Below are positions 42,448 to 51,678 of a DNA stretch of 64,000 bases, one piece after another. Numbering within the stretch: position 1 is the stretch's first letter; each line of letters opens with the position of its first letter. Location of the stretch: positions 62,001-126,000 of the forward strand of contig NZ_JBMERD010000005.1 of NCBI RefSeq assembly GCF_048820935.1, read 5' to 3'. The position numbers and the translations under genes are program-made. The stretch is from Algicoccus sp048820935 (GTDB lineage: Bacteria > Pseudomonadota > Gammaproteobacteria > Burkholderiales > Burkholderiaceae_B). The notes under the pieces are model-generated. The model had not been told where the DNA came from, did not search any database, and worked only from the letters and a program-made list of their open reading frames with translations.

Positions 42448-45400
42448 TTAAGCTGAAGTCCGTGTTTCAACCTGCGTTAAGCTCACTTGTGTAACAGGTG
42501 GTTGAATACGGGGTGCACGACCTAAAGTTGGTGCGCGATATGGCACTTTGGATGCTGCTGCCACACGTTGTGGATCACTCTCAACCCACTTAAGGCCGAT
42601 TTCTTGCACTAACGTATGTAATGCTTGACGATCTGTTTTAATGACAGAGTCAGACGCAGTTCCATTGGTTGAAGCGGACACGGTCACTTGCGTTGTTTCA
42701 GTGGTTTGCGTTTCAACACTGGCCAAGGCTTGCGACGTTTCTGCAGATGTGCTTTCAACAGATTCAGACGTTTCAGTTTTCACTTGAGTTGTCGCTTGCG
42801 CTTCAACGGCTGATACGGCTTGCGTATCACCTGTTTCGATCTGTGTCAGACGTGGCTGTGGTTCAGTCGCTTCTTGTGTCGGAGCAGCCGCTTGAACGGC
42901 AGGTGTCTCGGGGGTACTTTCCACCGAACTGACCGCAACCGGTGCTGCTTGGGCAGCAGGTACAACTTGTGCTGACACTTCAGTTGTGACAGTTGCCTCG
43001 CTAGCAACCGTTTCTACCGATTCAGGTTCAGCTGTGACTGCAGCGGTTTCAACAGGTGCAGGTTTCTCTGTGGCTGGTTCTGCGACAGGTGCCGGAGCAG
43101 GCTTATCGGCCTCTGGCGCAGCAGTTTGAACTGGTGCAGCAGGAGCCTGTGCAGGTTGCTCAGGCTGTGCCACTTGAGGCTTCGACTCAACAGGTTGCGT
43201 TGGTGAGGATTCTGCAGATGATTCAACGGTTGCTGTTGCTGAACTTGTTTCTTGCAGGTTGTTGGTCGTGTTTTCTGTAGCCGTATTGTTGTTTGAGCGT
43301 CTGCCTCGTCTGCCACGACGGCGTGATGACGATGTGCGCTCAGTTGTGCCGTTTTCTCGCGACTCGGTCGACTCTACACCGGGTTGCTCGGCAGCTGACT
43401 GATTTAATTCAGCAGCAGCCTGATCGGCGACAGGAATAAAGGCCGGTTGTGTTGTTTGGGCCTGTTGCTGCGCGTTACGAGACTGTCTGGAAGGACGTGC
43501 TGTGGTTTGTGCCTCAGTCGCGGTTGCTTCGTTGACACTGGTGTCTGTTTGTTGCGCCGCATTCTGTTGCAGATTGTTTTGTGACTTATTCGAACTGCGA
43601 CGACCACGACGGGTGCGGCTGCTGCGAGTCCGTGTTTCACCACTTTCATCTGTTGCCTGAGCGGCTTTATTCTCAGGTGTCGTGCGGCTGTTGCCTCTGT
43701 CTTGTGTATCGCTGGCAGCATCTGCTTTACGACGATTTTGAGTGCTCTGGCGTGACGGACGGCGATTACGCTGCTGACCATCGGCTGATTTGCCTTGTGA
43801 GGTGCGTTTAGCGCCACTGCGTGCACCGCCTTTGTGGCGGGTGTCTTTGTCAGTTTTTTCAGGGGCGGCTTCTTCTGATCCAAACACTTTGCATAGCCAT
43901 TGTTTGATGGTGGCAAACAAACCAAGTGAAGCGCCCGCATTGCTGGCTGCTTTCGTCGCAGCCGGTTTTTGTGTGGCAGGTGGTGCAGGTTGTGAGGGTG
44001 TGGTCGCTTTGACCAGTGCCTCAGGTTTGGGCTTAATTTCGTGCGTGCGTGGTGACCAAGTTTCATCGGTCGACGGTGCTTGAATTAATTCATAACTGGA
44101 AGCCAGCTGCTCAAGACGAGGATCGTCGTGACGTAACCGCTCAATAATATGATGCGGTGTCTCAAGGTGCTTGTTTGGGATCAACAGTAAGTTGATTTTG
44201 AGGCGAGCTTCAATTTTTGCAATGTCGCTGCGTTTTTCATTGAGCAAGAAAGTGGCAACATCCACAGGCACTTGTGCATGCACGGCTGCTGTGTTGTCTT
44301 TCATGGCTTCTTCTTGCAACAAGCGCAGCACATGTAAGGCGCTGGACTCGGCATCACGGATGACGCCTGTGCCCGTGCATCGTGGGCAAGTGACGTGTGA
44401 GCCTTCATTCAGTGCGGGTCGCAAACGCTGACGTGAGAGCTCCATCAGACCAAATTTGGAGATCTTACCCATTTGTACACGGGCACGATCAACGTGCAAA
44501 GCTTCACGCAAGCGGTTTTCAACGGCACGCTGGTTCTTGTTGTCATCCATGTCAATAAAGTCAATGACAATCAAGCCGCCCAGATCTCGCAAACGTAATT
44601 GGCGGGCTGCTTCTTCAGCAGCTTCTAGGTTTGTACGTAATGCCGTTTCTTCGATGTCTGATCCGCGTGTAGCGCGTGCAGAGTTCACATCAATAGAGAC
44701 CAGCGCTTCGGTGTGGTCAAGCACAATGGAACCACCAGAAGGCAGGTGCACATGACGGGAATATGCGGTTTCGATTTGATGTTCGATTTGGAATCGAGAA
44801 AAGAGCGGAATGTCATCCTGATAGCGTTTGACACGTTGGACGTTGTCCGGCATGACCACGCTCATGAAAGCGGTTGCCTGATCGGCAATATCATTGGTGT
44901 CAATCAGAATCTCACCAATGTCAGGTGAGTAGTAATCGCGAATCGCGCGGATGACTAAGCTGGATTCGAGGTAAATCAGAATGGGTGCCACGTTGGCGCT
45001 AGCAGCACTATCAATGGCACTCCAGAGTTGTTGCAAATAAGACAGGTCCCATTGCAATTCTTCGACGGAACGGCCAATCCCTGCTGTACGGGCAATGATG
45101 CTCATTCCTTGAGGGATATTGAGTTGATCGATGGCTTCACGCAGTTCTTGGCGTTCCTCACCTTCCACGCGTCGTGAAACACCGCCACCACGAGGATTGT
45201 TGGGCATGAGGACTAAATAGCGGCCTGCCAATGAGATGAATGTGGTTAAGGCGGCGCCTTTGTTGCCGCGTTCTTCCTTATCAACTTGAACAATCAGTTC
45301 TTGCCCTTCAGTCAGGGCTTCCTGAATACGGGCAGAGCGGACATCAACGCCTTCTTTAAAGTAGGCCTTTGCCACTTCTTTAAAGGGCAGAAAACCGTGA

Positions 45401-45591
45401 CGCTCTTCGCCATAGTTCACAAAGCAGGCTTCTAGGCCTGGTTCAATCCGGGTGATGACACCCTTGTAGATATTGCCTTTGCGCTGTTCTTTACCCGCAG
45501 ATTCAATATCAAGATCAATGAGCTTTTGCCCATCAACAATAGCAACGCGCAGTTCTTCTTGATGCGTTGCGTTGAACAACATTCGTTTCAT
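42448..45591 (-). CDS. rne: Ribonuclease E
   Basis: Major endoribonuclease and degradosome scaffold, 1047 residues. The catalytic half (1-530) has the S1 domain (YKGVITRIEPGLEACFVNYG, from 41), the 5'-sensor and DNase I-like part with metal Asp residues in ALVSIDVNSARATRG (D301) and LIVIDFIDMDD (D344), and the Zn-link CPRCTGTG. The C-terminal half is a disordered Ala/Thr/Glu/Gln-rich region with Arg-rich RNA-binding patches (RTRRGRRSSNK and RRRGRRGRRSNN). The end LTQVETRTSA is conserved in the group. GGAG lies 8 nt before ATG 45591. Its leader is structured and probably autoregulated. Confidence 0.95.
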   Translation of the reverse strand: MKRMLFNATHQEELRVAIVDGQKLIDLDIESAGKEQRKGNIYKGVITRIEPGLEACFVNYGEERHGFLPFKEVAKAYFKEGVDVRSARIQEALTEGQELIVQVDKEERGNKGAALTTFISLAGRYLVLMPNNPRGGGVSRRVEGEERQELREAIDQLNIPQGMSIIARTAGIGRSVEELQWDLSYLQQLWSAIDSAASANVAPILIYLESSLVIRAIRDYYSPDIGEILIDTNDIADQATAFMSVVMPDNVQRVKRYQDDIPLFSRFQIEHQIETAYSRHVHLPSGGSIVLDHTEALVSIDVNSARATRGSDIEETALRTNLEAAEEAARQLRLRDLGGLIVIDFIDMDDNKNQRAVENRLREALHVDRARVQMGKISKFGLMELSRQRLRPALNEGSHVTCPRCTGTGVIRDAESSALHVLRLLQEEAMKDNTAAVHAQVPVDVATFLLNEKRSDIAKIEARLKINLLLIPNKHLETPHHIIERLRHDDPRLEQLASSYELIQAPSTDETWSPRTHEIKPKPEALVKATTPSQPAPPATQKPAATKAASNAGASLGLFATIKQWLCKVFGSEEAAPEKTDKDTRHKGGARSGAKRTSQGKSADGQQRNRRPSRQSTQNRRKADAASDTQDRGNSRTTPENKAAQATDESGETRTRSSRTRRGRRSSNKSQNNLQQNAAQQTDTSVNEATATEAQTTARPSRQSRNAQQQAQTTQPAFIPVADQAAAELNQSAAEQPGVESTESRENGTTERTSSSRRRGRRGRRSNNNTATENTTNNLQETSSATATVESSAESSPTQPVESKPQVAQPEQPAQAPAAPVQTAAPEADKPAPAPVAEPATEKPAPVETAAVTAEPESVETVASEATVTTEVSAQVVPAAQAAPVAVSSVESTPETPAVQAAAPTQEATEPQPRLTQIETGDTQAVSAVEAQATTQVKTETSESVESTSAETSQALASVETQTTETTQVTVSASTNGTASDSVIKTDRQALHTLVQEIGLKWVESDPQRVAAASKVPYRAPTLGRAPRIQPPVTQVSLTQVETRTSA

Positions 45592-45613
45592 TCGAAATCT
45601 CCATCAGATTGCA

Positions 45614-45632
45614 GCGGCATAAAAAATGCCGC
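45614..45632 (-). promoter_or_regulatory. Hairpin in the rne leader next to the ribosome site
   Basis: On the minus strand GCGGCAT-ttttt-ATGCCGC forms a perfect 7-bp stem 22 nt before the rne ATG, with a U5 loop. Single-stranded U-rich loops near a stem are good RNase E sites, so it may take part in autoregulation. Confidence 0.5.
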
Positions 45633-45674
45633 GCAGCCCAGGAGACCGTTGAAATCGGCTTTCCAACGAACTCA

Positions 45675-45701
45675 GGCCTGGTTGTTTATTTCAACCAAGC
45701 C
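45675..45701 (-). promoter_or_regulatory. Second hairpin in the rne leader
   Basis: On the minus strand GGCTTGGTTG (45701-45692) pairs with CAACCAGGCC (45684-45675) over 10 bp with one wobble; the loop AAATAAA is AU-only. It lies about 85 nt upstream of the start codon and parallels the hairpin-rich rne leader of enterobacteria in position, not in sequence. Confidence 0.5.
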
Positions 45702-46037
45702 ATTGTATTAGTTCACAAGTCGCATGGCACATACCGTTTTTGAGTCATCAATGCCATGTGGATACAGTCGGTCACAATTCAACTACAGTCTAAGTCCGCA
45801 AAATTTATAAAGTAAGCCCCAGTCAATGCGTGATCGCTTGCCTGGTGGCAGAAATATCGACAGTTTTCTTGTAAGTCATTCGTTTCAGCCGAGCTGGGAC
45901 TTCTGGTCTCCAGCCAACGGTCACCCTCGATCCGGCGAAGCTGGCGGTACAATCGATGCCAGGACGGAGACACGTGATTTTTAAGCGTCGTCTCAACGTC
46001 ATTCGCATTCCTGATCTTTTAAGGCTGACTGAATTAT

Positions 46038-47003
46038 ATGCCTGTTTTGAATAAGCGCAAAGACCATTCACCAAATCGAGGACAGACAGCCGCGGTACGT
46101 CTGGTCGAAGTGACGGCTGCCCATGAAGGTCAGCGACTGGATAATTTCCTAATGCGACTCTGTAAAGGGGTTCCTAAGAGCCATGTATACAAGTCTGTGC
46201 GCATGGGTTCAGTCCGTGTGAACCGTGGTCGTACGAACGTCAGTTACCGTTTGGAAATTGGCGATGTCGTGCGTATTCCACCGTTTCGGATTGCCCAGAC
46301 TACGCAAGCTCCTGTGCCGGCTCGGGTTTATCCGATCGTGTACGAGGACGATGCCCTGATCGTGATTGACAAACCCGCGGGTGTTGCTGTGCACGGAGGT
46401 AGCGGTGTGTCGTTCGGTGTGATCGAATCATTACGGGCTGCACACCCTGAGTGGAAATATCTCGAATTGGTTCATCGACTTGATCGAGATACTTCGGGTT
46501 TATTGATTTTGGCCAAGCAGCGTCGTGCGTTAGTGCGTATGCATGCGATGATGAGAGAAGGCGACATTGAAAAGCATTATGCAGCACTGGTTTGCGGTCG
46601 GGTGCTAAACGATCGTCAGCATTTGCGTGCGCCGTTATTGCGCTGGCTGACGGTCAGCGGTGAGCGTCGTGTGCGGGTGGATCAGGAAGGCATGCACGCA
46701 CATACGATCATGACATGTGTGCAGCGTTATGCTTCATATAGCTGGGTTGATGCCCAGTTGATGACGGGTCGAACCCACCAGATTAGGGTACACATGGCGC
46801 ATGAAGGGCATCCGATTGTGGGTGATGACAAGTATGGTGATGAAGGCGTGAATCAGCAATTTGCGCAGCTTGGGTTTAAACGGATGTTTTTACATGCTTC
46901 GCATTTGACGTTTCTGCATCCATTAACGCAAGAGAAACTGGAGTTGCATGCGCCGTTGCCACCTGCTTGTGAGCAGGCTTTAAAAATAGCGGAGGGTTTG
47001 TGA
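46038..47003 (+). CDS. rluC: 23S rRNA pseudouridine synthase RluC
   Basis: RluA-family enzyme, 321 residues, that modifies positions in the peptidyl-transferase region of 23S rRNA. The S4 domain is EGQRLDNFLMRLCKGVPKSHV and VYKSVRMGSVRVNRGRTNVS; the active-site Asp lies in LELVHRLDRDTSGLLILAKQ; RTHQIRVHMAHEGHPIVGDD follows. Its divergent position next to rne is conserved in proteobacteria and separates it from RluD at 14.3 kb. It overlaps the next gene by 4 bp. Confidence 0.94.
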   Translation: MPVLNKRKDHSPNRGQTAAVRLVEVTAAHEGQRLDNFLMRLCKGVPKSHVYKSVRMGSVRVNRGRTNVSYRLEIGDVVRIPPFRIAQTTQAPVPARVYPIVYEDDALIVIDKPAGVAVHGGSGVSFGVIESLRAAHPEWKYLELVHRLDRDTSGLLILAKQRRALVRMHAMMREGDIEKHYAALVCGRVLNDRQHLRAPLLRWLTVSGERRVRVDQEGMHAHTIMTCVQRYASYSWVDAQLMTGRTHQIRVHMAHEGHPIVGDDKYGDEGVNQQFAQLGFKRMFLHASHLTFLHPLTQEKLELHAPLPPACEQALKIAEGL

Positions 47004-47659
47004 GTCAGTATCAATTGGTTGTGTTTGATTGGGACGGCACGTTGATGGACTCCACAGCGGACATCACGCGGGCAATTCAGGCGGCGAGTGCAGATCTCGG
47101 ACTGCCTGTGCCGAGTGATGAGCAAGCGAGCTGGGTGATTGGTTTGTCCTTAAAACAGGCACTAAAGCATGCGGTGCCTGATCTGCGTGAATCGGATGTG
47201 AAAAAGTTCATCGAGCGTTATCAGCATCATTTTTTCCGTAAAGACCCTGAAATGACCCTCTTTGATGGGGTTATTCCGATGTTGGAAGCTCTAGCGAATC
47301 AAAATGTGTTGTTGGCCGTTGCGACTGGCAAGAGTCGTCGTGGGCTTGATCGTGCATTAGCGCGTGGTGATCTTGGGCATTGGTTCGCAACGACACGATG
47401 TGCCGATGAAACTGCTGGAAAGCCACACCCAGCGATGTTGTTTGAAATTCTGAATGAGTTAGGACTGAAGGCTGAGTCTGCTGTGATGGTGGGTGATACT
47501 TCACATGACTTGACGATGGCAGCTAATGCCAGCATGGCCGGGTTGGGTGTAACTTACGGTGCACATCCTGAAAGTGAACTCAACCAGATTTCGAATGTCG
47601 GACTTGTGACAAGTTTGCCGGAATTGCAGACATGGTTATTGGAACGTAGCGGCTCATAA
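47000..47659 (+). CDS. HAD-IA family hydrolase (phosphoglycolate phosphatase-like)
   Basis: 219 residues. HAD motif I is VFDWDGTLMDS (Asp nucleophile and acid), motif II lies in VLLAVATGKSRRGL, the Lys motif in ETAGKPHPAMLFEIL and motif IV in AVMVGDTSHDLTMAANASM. The helical cap is of the C1/Gph type. It begins at a GTG overlapping the rluC stop, so the two are translationally coupled. The substrate is not known; the rluC-HAD pairing is widespread in betaproteobacteria. Confidence 0.88.
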   Translation: MSQYQLVVFDWDGTLMDSTADITRAIQAASADLGLPVPSDEQASWVIGLSLKQALKHAVPDLRESDVKKFIERYQHHFFRKDPEMTLFDGVIPMLEALANQNVLLAVATGKSRRGLDRALARGDLGHWFATTRCADETAGKPHPAMLFEILNELGLKAESAVMVGDTSHDLTMAANASMAGLGVTYGAHPESELNQISNVGLVTSLPELQTWLLERSGS

Positions 47660-47696
47660 CGATCTGTGATCGACATCGCCGCTCATGGGGATGTAT

Positions 47697-48668
47697 ATGA
47701 GAAATCGTTGGAATGAACCCTTGGGAAGTGAGATTACGTCCAAGACGGTCTGGCGACAGCGTCGTCAGTTGTTGAGCGCTGGTGCGTTATTGGGTTTAGG
47801 TTTGACGGGGGCGACGCGACCTGGCTTTGCATCGGCTAATACGCCCGAATCTTCTGATTTGCGTTTGGATGCCACATTGAATCCAACGTTTTCTGTCATG
47901 GATGCCTTAACGCCCGAGCGAGTGGTGACGGGTTATAACAATTTCTATGAGTTTGGTACTTCAAAATCAGACCCAGCGCGCTATGCATCTGCAATGCAAA
48001 CAGATCCGTGGTCTGTGCGCGTTGAGGGTGAGGTTCTGAAGCCTAAAACCTTTGCTTTAGAAGATTTGCTCAAGCTATCGGGCATGCAAGAACGTATTTA
48101 CCGTTTGCGCTGTGTTGAAGGCTGGTCGATGGTGATTCCTTGGATTGGGTATCCCTTGTCTGATCTTCTGAAACAGGTAGAACCAACTGGCAATGCGAAA
48201 TATGTAGAATTTGTCACGGACATGCAACCTAAGGCAATGCCTGGATTGAAATCCAGAATTCTGAATTGGCCTTATCGTGAAGGTTTGCGTTTAGATGAGG
48301 CGATGAATCCACTGACATTGCTTACCTTTGGGTTGTATGGTGAGGTGTTGCCTAATCAAAACGGTGCGCCTGTGCGACTGGTGGTACCTTGGAAATATGG
48401 CTTTAAATCAGCCAAATCCATTGTGACAATTCGATTGACAGAAAAGCAGCCTGTGTCTAGCTGGGAAGAGGTTGCACCGCATGAGTACGGGTTTTATGCC
48501 AATGTGAATCCCGAAGTGAGCCATCCTCGGTGGAGTCAGGCACGGGAGCGTCGATTGGGCAATGACAGTGTGTTCGGACCATCACCGCGCGCAACACTCA
48601 TGTTTAATGGGTATGCGGATCAGGTCGCGAGCCTATATTCGGGTCTGGATCTCAGAAAAAACTATTAG
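47697..48668 (+). CDS. msrP: Periplasmic protein-methionine-sulfoxide reductase, catalytic subunit MsrP
   Basis: Molybdopterin enzyme (YedY) that repairs oxidised Met in periplasmic proteins. A twin-arginine signal is visible (WRQRRQLLSAGALLGLGLTG), then a long mature domain with the Mo-ligating Cys in YRLRCVEGWSMVIPW (C139 from this start). The ending LMFNGYADQVASLYSGLDLRKNY is typical. Three in-frame ATGs occur at 47685, 47691 and 47697; the last has GGGGA upstream and gives a MsrP-like N-terminus. It pairs with msrQ 36 bp downstream. Confidence 0.93.
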   Translation: MRNRWNEPLGSEITSKTVWRQRRQLLSAGALLGLGLTGATRPGFASANTPESSDLRLDATLNPTFSVMDALTPERVVTGYNNFYEFGTSKSDPARYASAMQTDPWSVRVEGEVLKPKTFALEDLLKLSGMQERIYRLRCVEGWSMVIPWIGYPLSDLLKQVEPTGNAKYVEFVTDMQPKAMPGLKSRILNWPYREGLRLDEAMNPLTLLTFGLYGEVLPNQNGAPVRLVVPWKYGFKSAKSIVTIRLTEKQPVSSWEEVAPHEYGFYANVNPEVSHPRWSQARERRLGNDSVFGPSPRATLMFNGYADQVASLYSGLDLRKNY

Positions 48669-48704
48669 GTTGTTTGAAATGGCTTTGCTTCGAAGGACCT
48701 GTTT

Positions 48705-49307
48705 GTGAAGCTATCTGTTTACACGGTTGACCGTCTTCGCCCATGGTTGAGAATCGTCTGGGCGCTGCCCGCTTTGCGTTGGCTTTATTTGGGTTGGACA
48801 GATGGTCTGGGTTTAAATGCGCCGGAGTTTCTGATTCATTCCAGTGGCACTTGGACGATGGTGGCCTTATTGCTGACCTTGAGCATCTCACCGCTCAGAG
48901 TGATTTTGCGCCAACCCGCATTGCTTCGATTACGCCGAGATCTGGGTCTAACGACATTTATTTATGCGAGTTTGCACGCTTTTGGTTGGGCAGTATTTGA
49001 ACATGGTCTGAGCCTGTCCTGGATGCTGGAGGATGTGGTTAAACGACCGTTTGTGACGTTTGGGGCGCTGACTTGGCTGTTGATGCTGCCGCTTGCGCTG
49101 ACGTCCAACCGTTGGGCTATGCGACGTCTGGGGTCGCGCTGGCAAGCATTACATCGTCTCGTGTATGTGCTGGCCATTACCGCAGTGATTCATATCTGGC
49201 TTCATAAATCGGGTAAGCTCGATTTTACGCAGGTTCAGGTATATGGAACGCTGGTTGCGGTGCTTTTAGGTTGGCGCGTTGTGAGGTATGCTCAGCGCAA
49301 AACTTAA
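48705..49307 (+). CDS. msrQ: Heme-binding membrane subunit MsrQ
   Basis: Six-span ferric-reductase-like membrane protein (YedZ), 200 residues, that passes quinol electrons to MsrP. Helix-borne His residues for heme are seen in FLIHSSGTWTMVALLLTLS, FIYASLHAFGWAVF and ALHRLVYVLAITAVIHIWLH. PLRVILRQPALLRLRRDLGL is the characteristic loop. It starts with GTG at 48705. Convergent with the RsmI-like gene, overlapping it by 4 bp. Confidence 0.93.
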   Translation: MKLSVYTVDRLRPWLRIVWALPALRWLYLGWTDGLGLNAPEFLIHSSGTWTMVALLLTLSISPLRVILRQPALLRLRRDLGLTTFIYASLHAFGWAVFEHGLSLSWMLEDVVKRPFVTFGALTWLLMLPLALTSNRWAMRRLGSRWQALHRLVYVLAITAVIHIWLHKSGKLDFTQVQVYGTLVAVLLGWRVVRYAQRKT

Positions 49308-50011
49308 GCTTGAAACAGGAATAGGGTGGGTGCACGAGACAGGTCAGGCCATTGGGTTTGTTTCCATTGTGCAATTGTCTGCGTTTTAATCCATTCTGTT
49401 TCACTGGTCAGTGCGCTTGCCACGCAAAGTCGAGTCTGAGGGCTGAGTGCTTCGGTCAGCGCTTTAATCATGGCTGCGTTTCGATAAGGTGTTTCAATCA
49501 GGATTTGTGTTTGCGTTTGTTGACGAGATTGCTGTTCCCAGCGTCGCAAGGTTTTAATACGCGCATCAGGTTGAATAGGTGCATAACCGTGAAACACAAA
49601 CCGTTGACCATCTAAGCCACTAGCCATAAGTCCCAGCAAAATTGAAGAAGGTCCAACCCATGGTCGTACACGCGCATTCATTTGATGAGCCAGTGTGACA
49701 ACCCGTGAGCCGGGATCTGCCACGGCTGGACAACCGGCTTCAGACACTAAGCCGATATCGATTCCATCTTTGAGAGGTGCAAGCCATTCCCGAATGGCGC
49801 TGTCGGTGGTTTTGTTGCTTAGGGTTTCAATGTGGATACTTTGCAACGCATGTTCAAGTGGCATTTTGTTTAAAAAACCACGCGCGGTTTTTGCGTTCTC
49901 AGCGATGTAATGCGTCAGTTGTGCTGCGGTCTGGATTGCGCCGGCAGGTAACCACTGGTCTGCATGAGTATCGGAAAGACCGACGGGGATGAGATGCAAA
50001 GTGCCTTTCAT
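49304..50011 (-). CDS. RsmI-like SAM-dependent (tetrapyrrole-methylase fold) methyltransferase
   Basis: 235 residues of the tetrapyrrole methylase fold. GTLHLIPVGLSDTH begins it, GLVSEAGCPAVADPGSRVV is the cofactor-binding part as in RsmI, and PSSILLGLMASGLDGQRFVFHGY and ILIETPYRNAAMIKAL follow. RsmI 2'-O-methylates C1402 of 16S rRNA; this looks like the paralogue seen next to maf in Burkholderiales, so the substrate is uncertain. ATG 50011 is preferred to a TTG five codons upstream. Confidence 0.82.
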   Translation of the reverse strand: MKGTLHLIPVGLSDTHADQWLPAGAIQTAAQLTHYIAENAKTARGFLNKMPLEHALQSIHIETLSNKTTDSAIREWLAPLKDGIDIGLVSEAGCPAVADPGSRVVTLAHQMNARVRPWVGPSSILLGLMASGLDGQRFVFHGYAPIQPDARIKTLRRWEQQSRQQTQTQILIETPYRNAAMIKALTEALSPQTRLCVASALTSETEWIKTQTIAQWKQTQWPDLSRAPTLFLFQA

Positions 50012-50076
50012 AACGACAAGCCTCAAAAAGAATAGGCAAGCATAGTACGCGATGTTTGTGCTGACAAGAATGCGAT

Positions 50077-50718
50077 TTAAGGTTCAGATGGCATTTCGAT
50101 ATCTGTGATGGTGGAGTGGGACGAGATGTGTTCCAGGGGGTTGAGTCCAATCCGGCTTAGCATGTCTGTGAGCGCGATTAAGGGTAAGCCAATGATGGCA
50201 CTCGGATCATTGCTCTCTAACGAAGCTAATAAAGTGATCCCCAAACCTTCAGCTTTGGCGCTGCCTGCAGTGTCATAAGGACGTTCATGTTTTAAGTAGG
50301 CCTGAATTTGTGCAGGTGTTAGAGTTCGAAACTGAGCCCGACAATCGACACATCGAATTTGTTGTGTCTGTGCACTGATAAGTGCGACAGCACTGTGAAA
50401 GACGACGGTTTGTCCAGAAAGCTGAGTCAGTTGCTCAAATGCGCGTGCATGAGTCATGGGTTTACCCAAGGGGTTGAGCTGATGATTTAAGACTTGATCG
50501 GCACCAATCACGATGCTGTCTGGAAATTGCTTGGCGATTGCTTGGGCTTTTTGAAGAGCAAGCCGTCTGGCTAATCCAGCGGGTGATTCATAGGGAAGTG
50601 CATCTTCAGAAATCTCAGGGACAACGCAGCGAAAGGGTAGACTCAGCGTCCGGAGTTGGGCTTGTCGATAGGTCGAGCTTGATGCAAGGATCAGGTCAGG
50701 CATGTCGTATTTTGTCAT
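50077..50718 (-). CDS. yceF: Maf-family nucleotide pyrophosphatase (YceF type)
   Basis: 213 residues. LILASSSTYRQAQL is the Maf motif I; SIVIGADQVL contains the catalytic Asp; GKPMTHARAFEQL and YDTAGSAKAEGLGITLL match the YceF subgroup that hydrolyses m7GTP rather than the dTTP/UTP branch. ATG 50718 (MTKYDMPDLIL) or 50703 (MPDLIL) may be the start; the latter equals the E. coli N-terminus, but neither has a good ribosome site. Divergent from yceD, as in many proteobacteria. Confidence 0.9.
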   Translation of the reverse strand: MTKYDMPDLILASSSTYRQAQLRTLSLPFRCVVPEISEDALPYESPAGLARRLALQKAQAIAKQFPDSIVIGADQVLNHQLNPLGKPMTHARAFEQLTQLSGQTVVFHSAVALISAQTQQIRCVDCRAQFRTLTPAQIQAYLKHERPYDTAGSAKAEGLGITLLASLESNDPSAIIGLPLIALTDMLSRIGLNPLEHISSHSTITDIEMPSEP

Positions 50719-50891
50719 GGGTTTATGATGTCTCCACAAGTGCGTTGTTGTCAATCACGTTTCAGGTTAGAATAGTGGGATTTTCTCATTTCTTTGTGCT
50801 TCGATAAGCTTGATCCTCACTTAGGGAATAAGCTGGTTTGACCAATGGATCGGCGCGCGCAGGGTTGATTTTTCTCTGAAAGGAGTTATGA

Positions 50892-51503
50892 ATGGACGCG
50901 GATTGGGGCGGTGCACGTGCATGGCGTCTGAGCTGCCAGAGCCATTGGGGAGCTCCTTCAAGATTGGATCTTTGGGCTTTTGCAAAAAACCATGAGATTT
51001 TGCGCGGCGCTTTCTCTTTGAGTTTGATGGATCGAGCGCTGGAAGGCTTTGCTGTACAGCCTCGCGTATTGACAATCGATGAGCTGCGGGAAGATGATCG
51101 CGGCGTGTTGTGGTTTGAGCTGCAGGGAAAGTCTAAGGTCGGACAGCGTGAGCGCGTTTTGCTACGTCTTCAAGCGAAGGTTGTGACAACTTGTCAGCGC
51201 TGCATGGAAGAAATGGACGTGTTGGTGTCAGAGCAGATCGAATTCGATGTGGTTACTCAAGCTCGGTTCGATGAGGCTGAACGGGAGGATGTCGATCCTG
51301 ATGAGCCTGAAATGTTGGTGGGTTCACGTCAGTTTGATGTGATGGAATTGTTGGAAGATCAGTTGATCCTAGCAATTCCTTATGTGCCTAAGCACGCGAC
51401 ATGTTCTGAGAATATCAAGGTTTCCGAAGAGCCTGACGAGGTTGAGGATGTTCGGGAGAACCCTTTTGAGGTGTTGGCAAATCTCAAAACAAAACGCGAC
51501 TAA
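50892..51503 (+). CDS. yceD: YceD/DUF177 family 23S rRNA accumulation protein
   Basis: 203 residues with the DUF177 Cys pair CQRCMEEMDV in LQAKVVTTCQRCMEEMD and the acidic segment EREDVDPDEPEML, ending in LVGSRQFDVMELLEDQLILAIPYVP and HATC. Needed for normal 23S rRNA levels in E. coli; plant relatives act in the same process. AAGGAG lies 7 nt before ATG 50892. It heads the rpmF-plsX-fab cluster. Confidence 0.88.
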   Translation: MDADWGGARAWRLSCQSHWGAPSRLDLWAFAKNHEILRGAFSLSLMDRALEGFAVQPRVLTIDELREDDRGVLWFELQGKSKVGQRERVLLRLQAKVVTTCQRCMEEMDVLVSEQIEFDVVTQARFDEAEREDVDPDEPEMLVGSRQFDVMELLEDQLILAIPYVPKHATCSENIKVSEEPDEVEDVRENPFEVLANLKTKRD

Positions 51504-51543
51504 GCCAAGATTTGAGCGAGTTTGTTCAGGTTTGGTGAGTTGC

Positions 51544-51569
51544 GCAAATGCGCTTAGAAACGCATTTGC
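51544..51569 (+). promoter_or_regulatory. Hairpin between yceD and rpmF
   Basis: GCAAATGCG (51544-51552), loop CTTAGAAA, CGCATTTGC (51561-51569): a perfect 9-bp stem 40 bp past the yceD stop. No T run follows, so it is more likely an mRNA processing or stabilising element than a terminator. A smaller stem CGCGT-tcaat-ACGCG? lies at 51647-51661, just ahead of the rpmF ribosome site. Confidence 0.45.
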
Positions 51570-51678
51570 ACACAAGTAAAAGACTGAATGTGATCTAATT
51601 CGTGCATTCTTTTACGAAAAGCATCTTTTAATTTAAAACTGTTATGCGCGTTCAATACGCGTTTATGTAGGAGTCATC

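Larger units (their letters stand above)
45592..46037. other. 446-bp divergent region between rne and rluC
   Basis: It contains the rne leader hairpins (45614-45701) and the divergent promoters. No convincing promoter pair was found; TACAAT at 45948-45953 could be an rluC -10. Small ORFs in it (e.g. minus strand 45823-46074) show no protein character and are rejected. Confidence 0.4.

Noticed and set aside
43404..44066. Long alternative ORF on the minus strand within rne
   Set aside because: Out-of-frame reading of the low-complexity RNase E tail; the rne frame is open throughout.
45823..46074. Small minus-strand ORFs between rne and rluC
   Set aside because: No ribosome site, Arg/Ser-rich composition and partial overlap with rluC.
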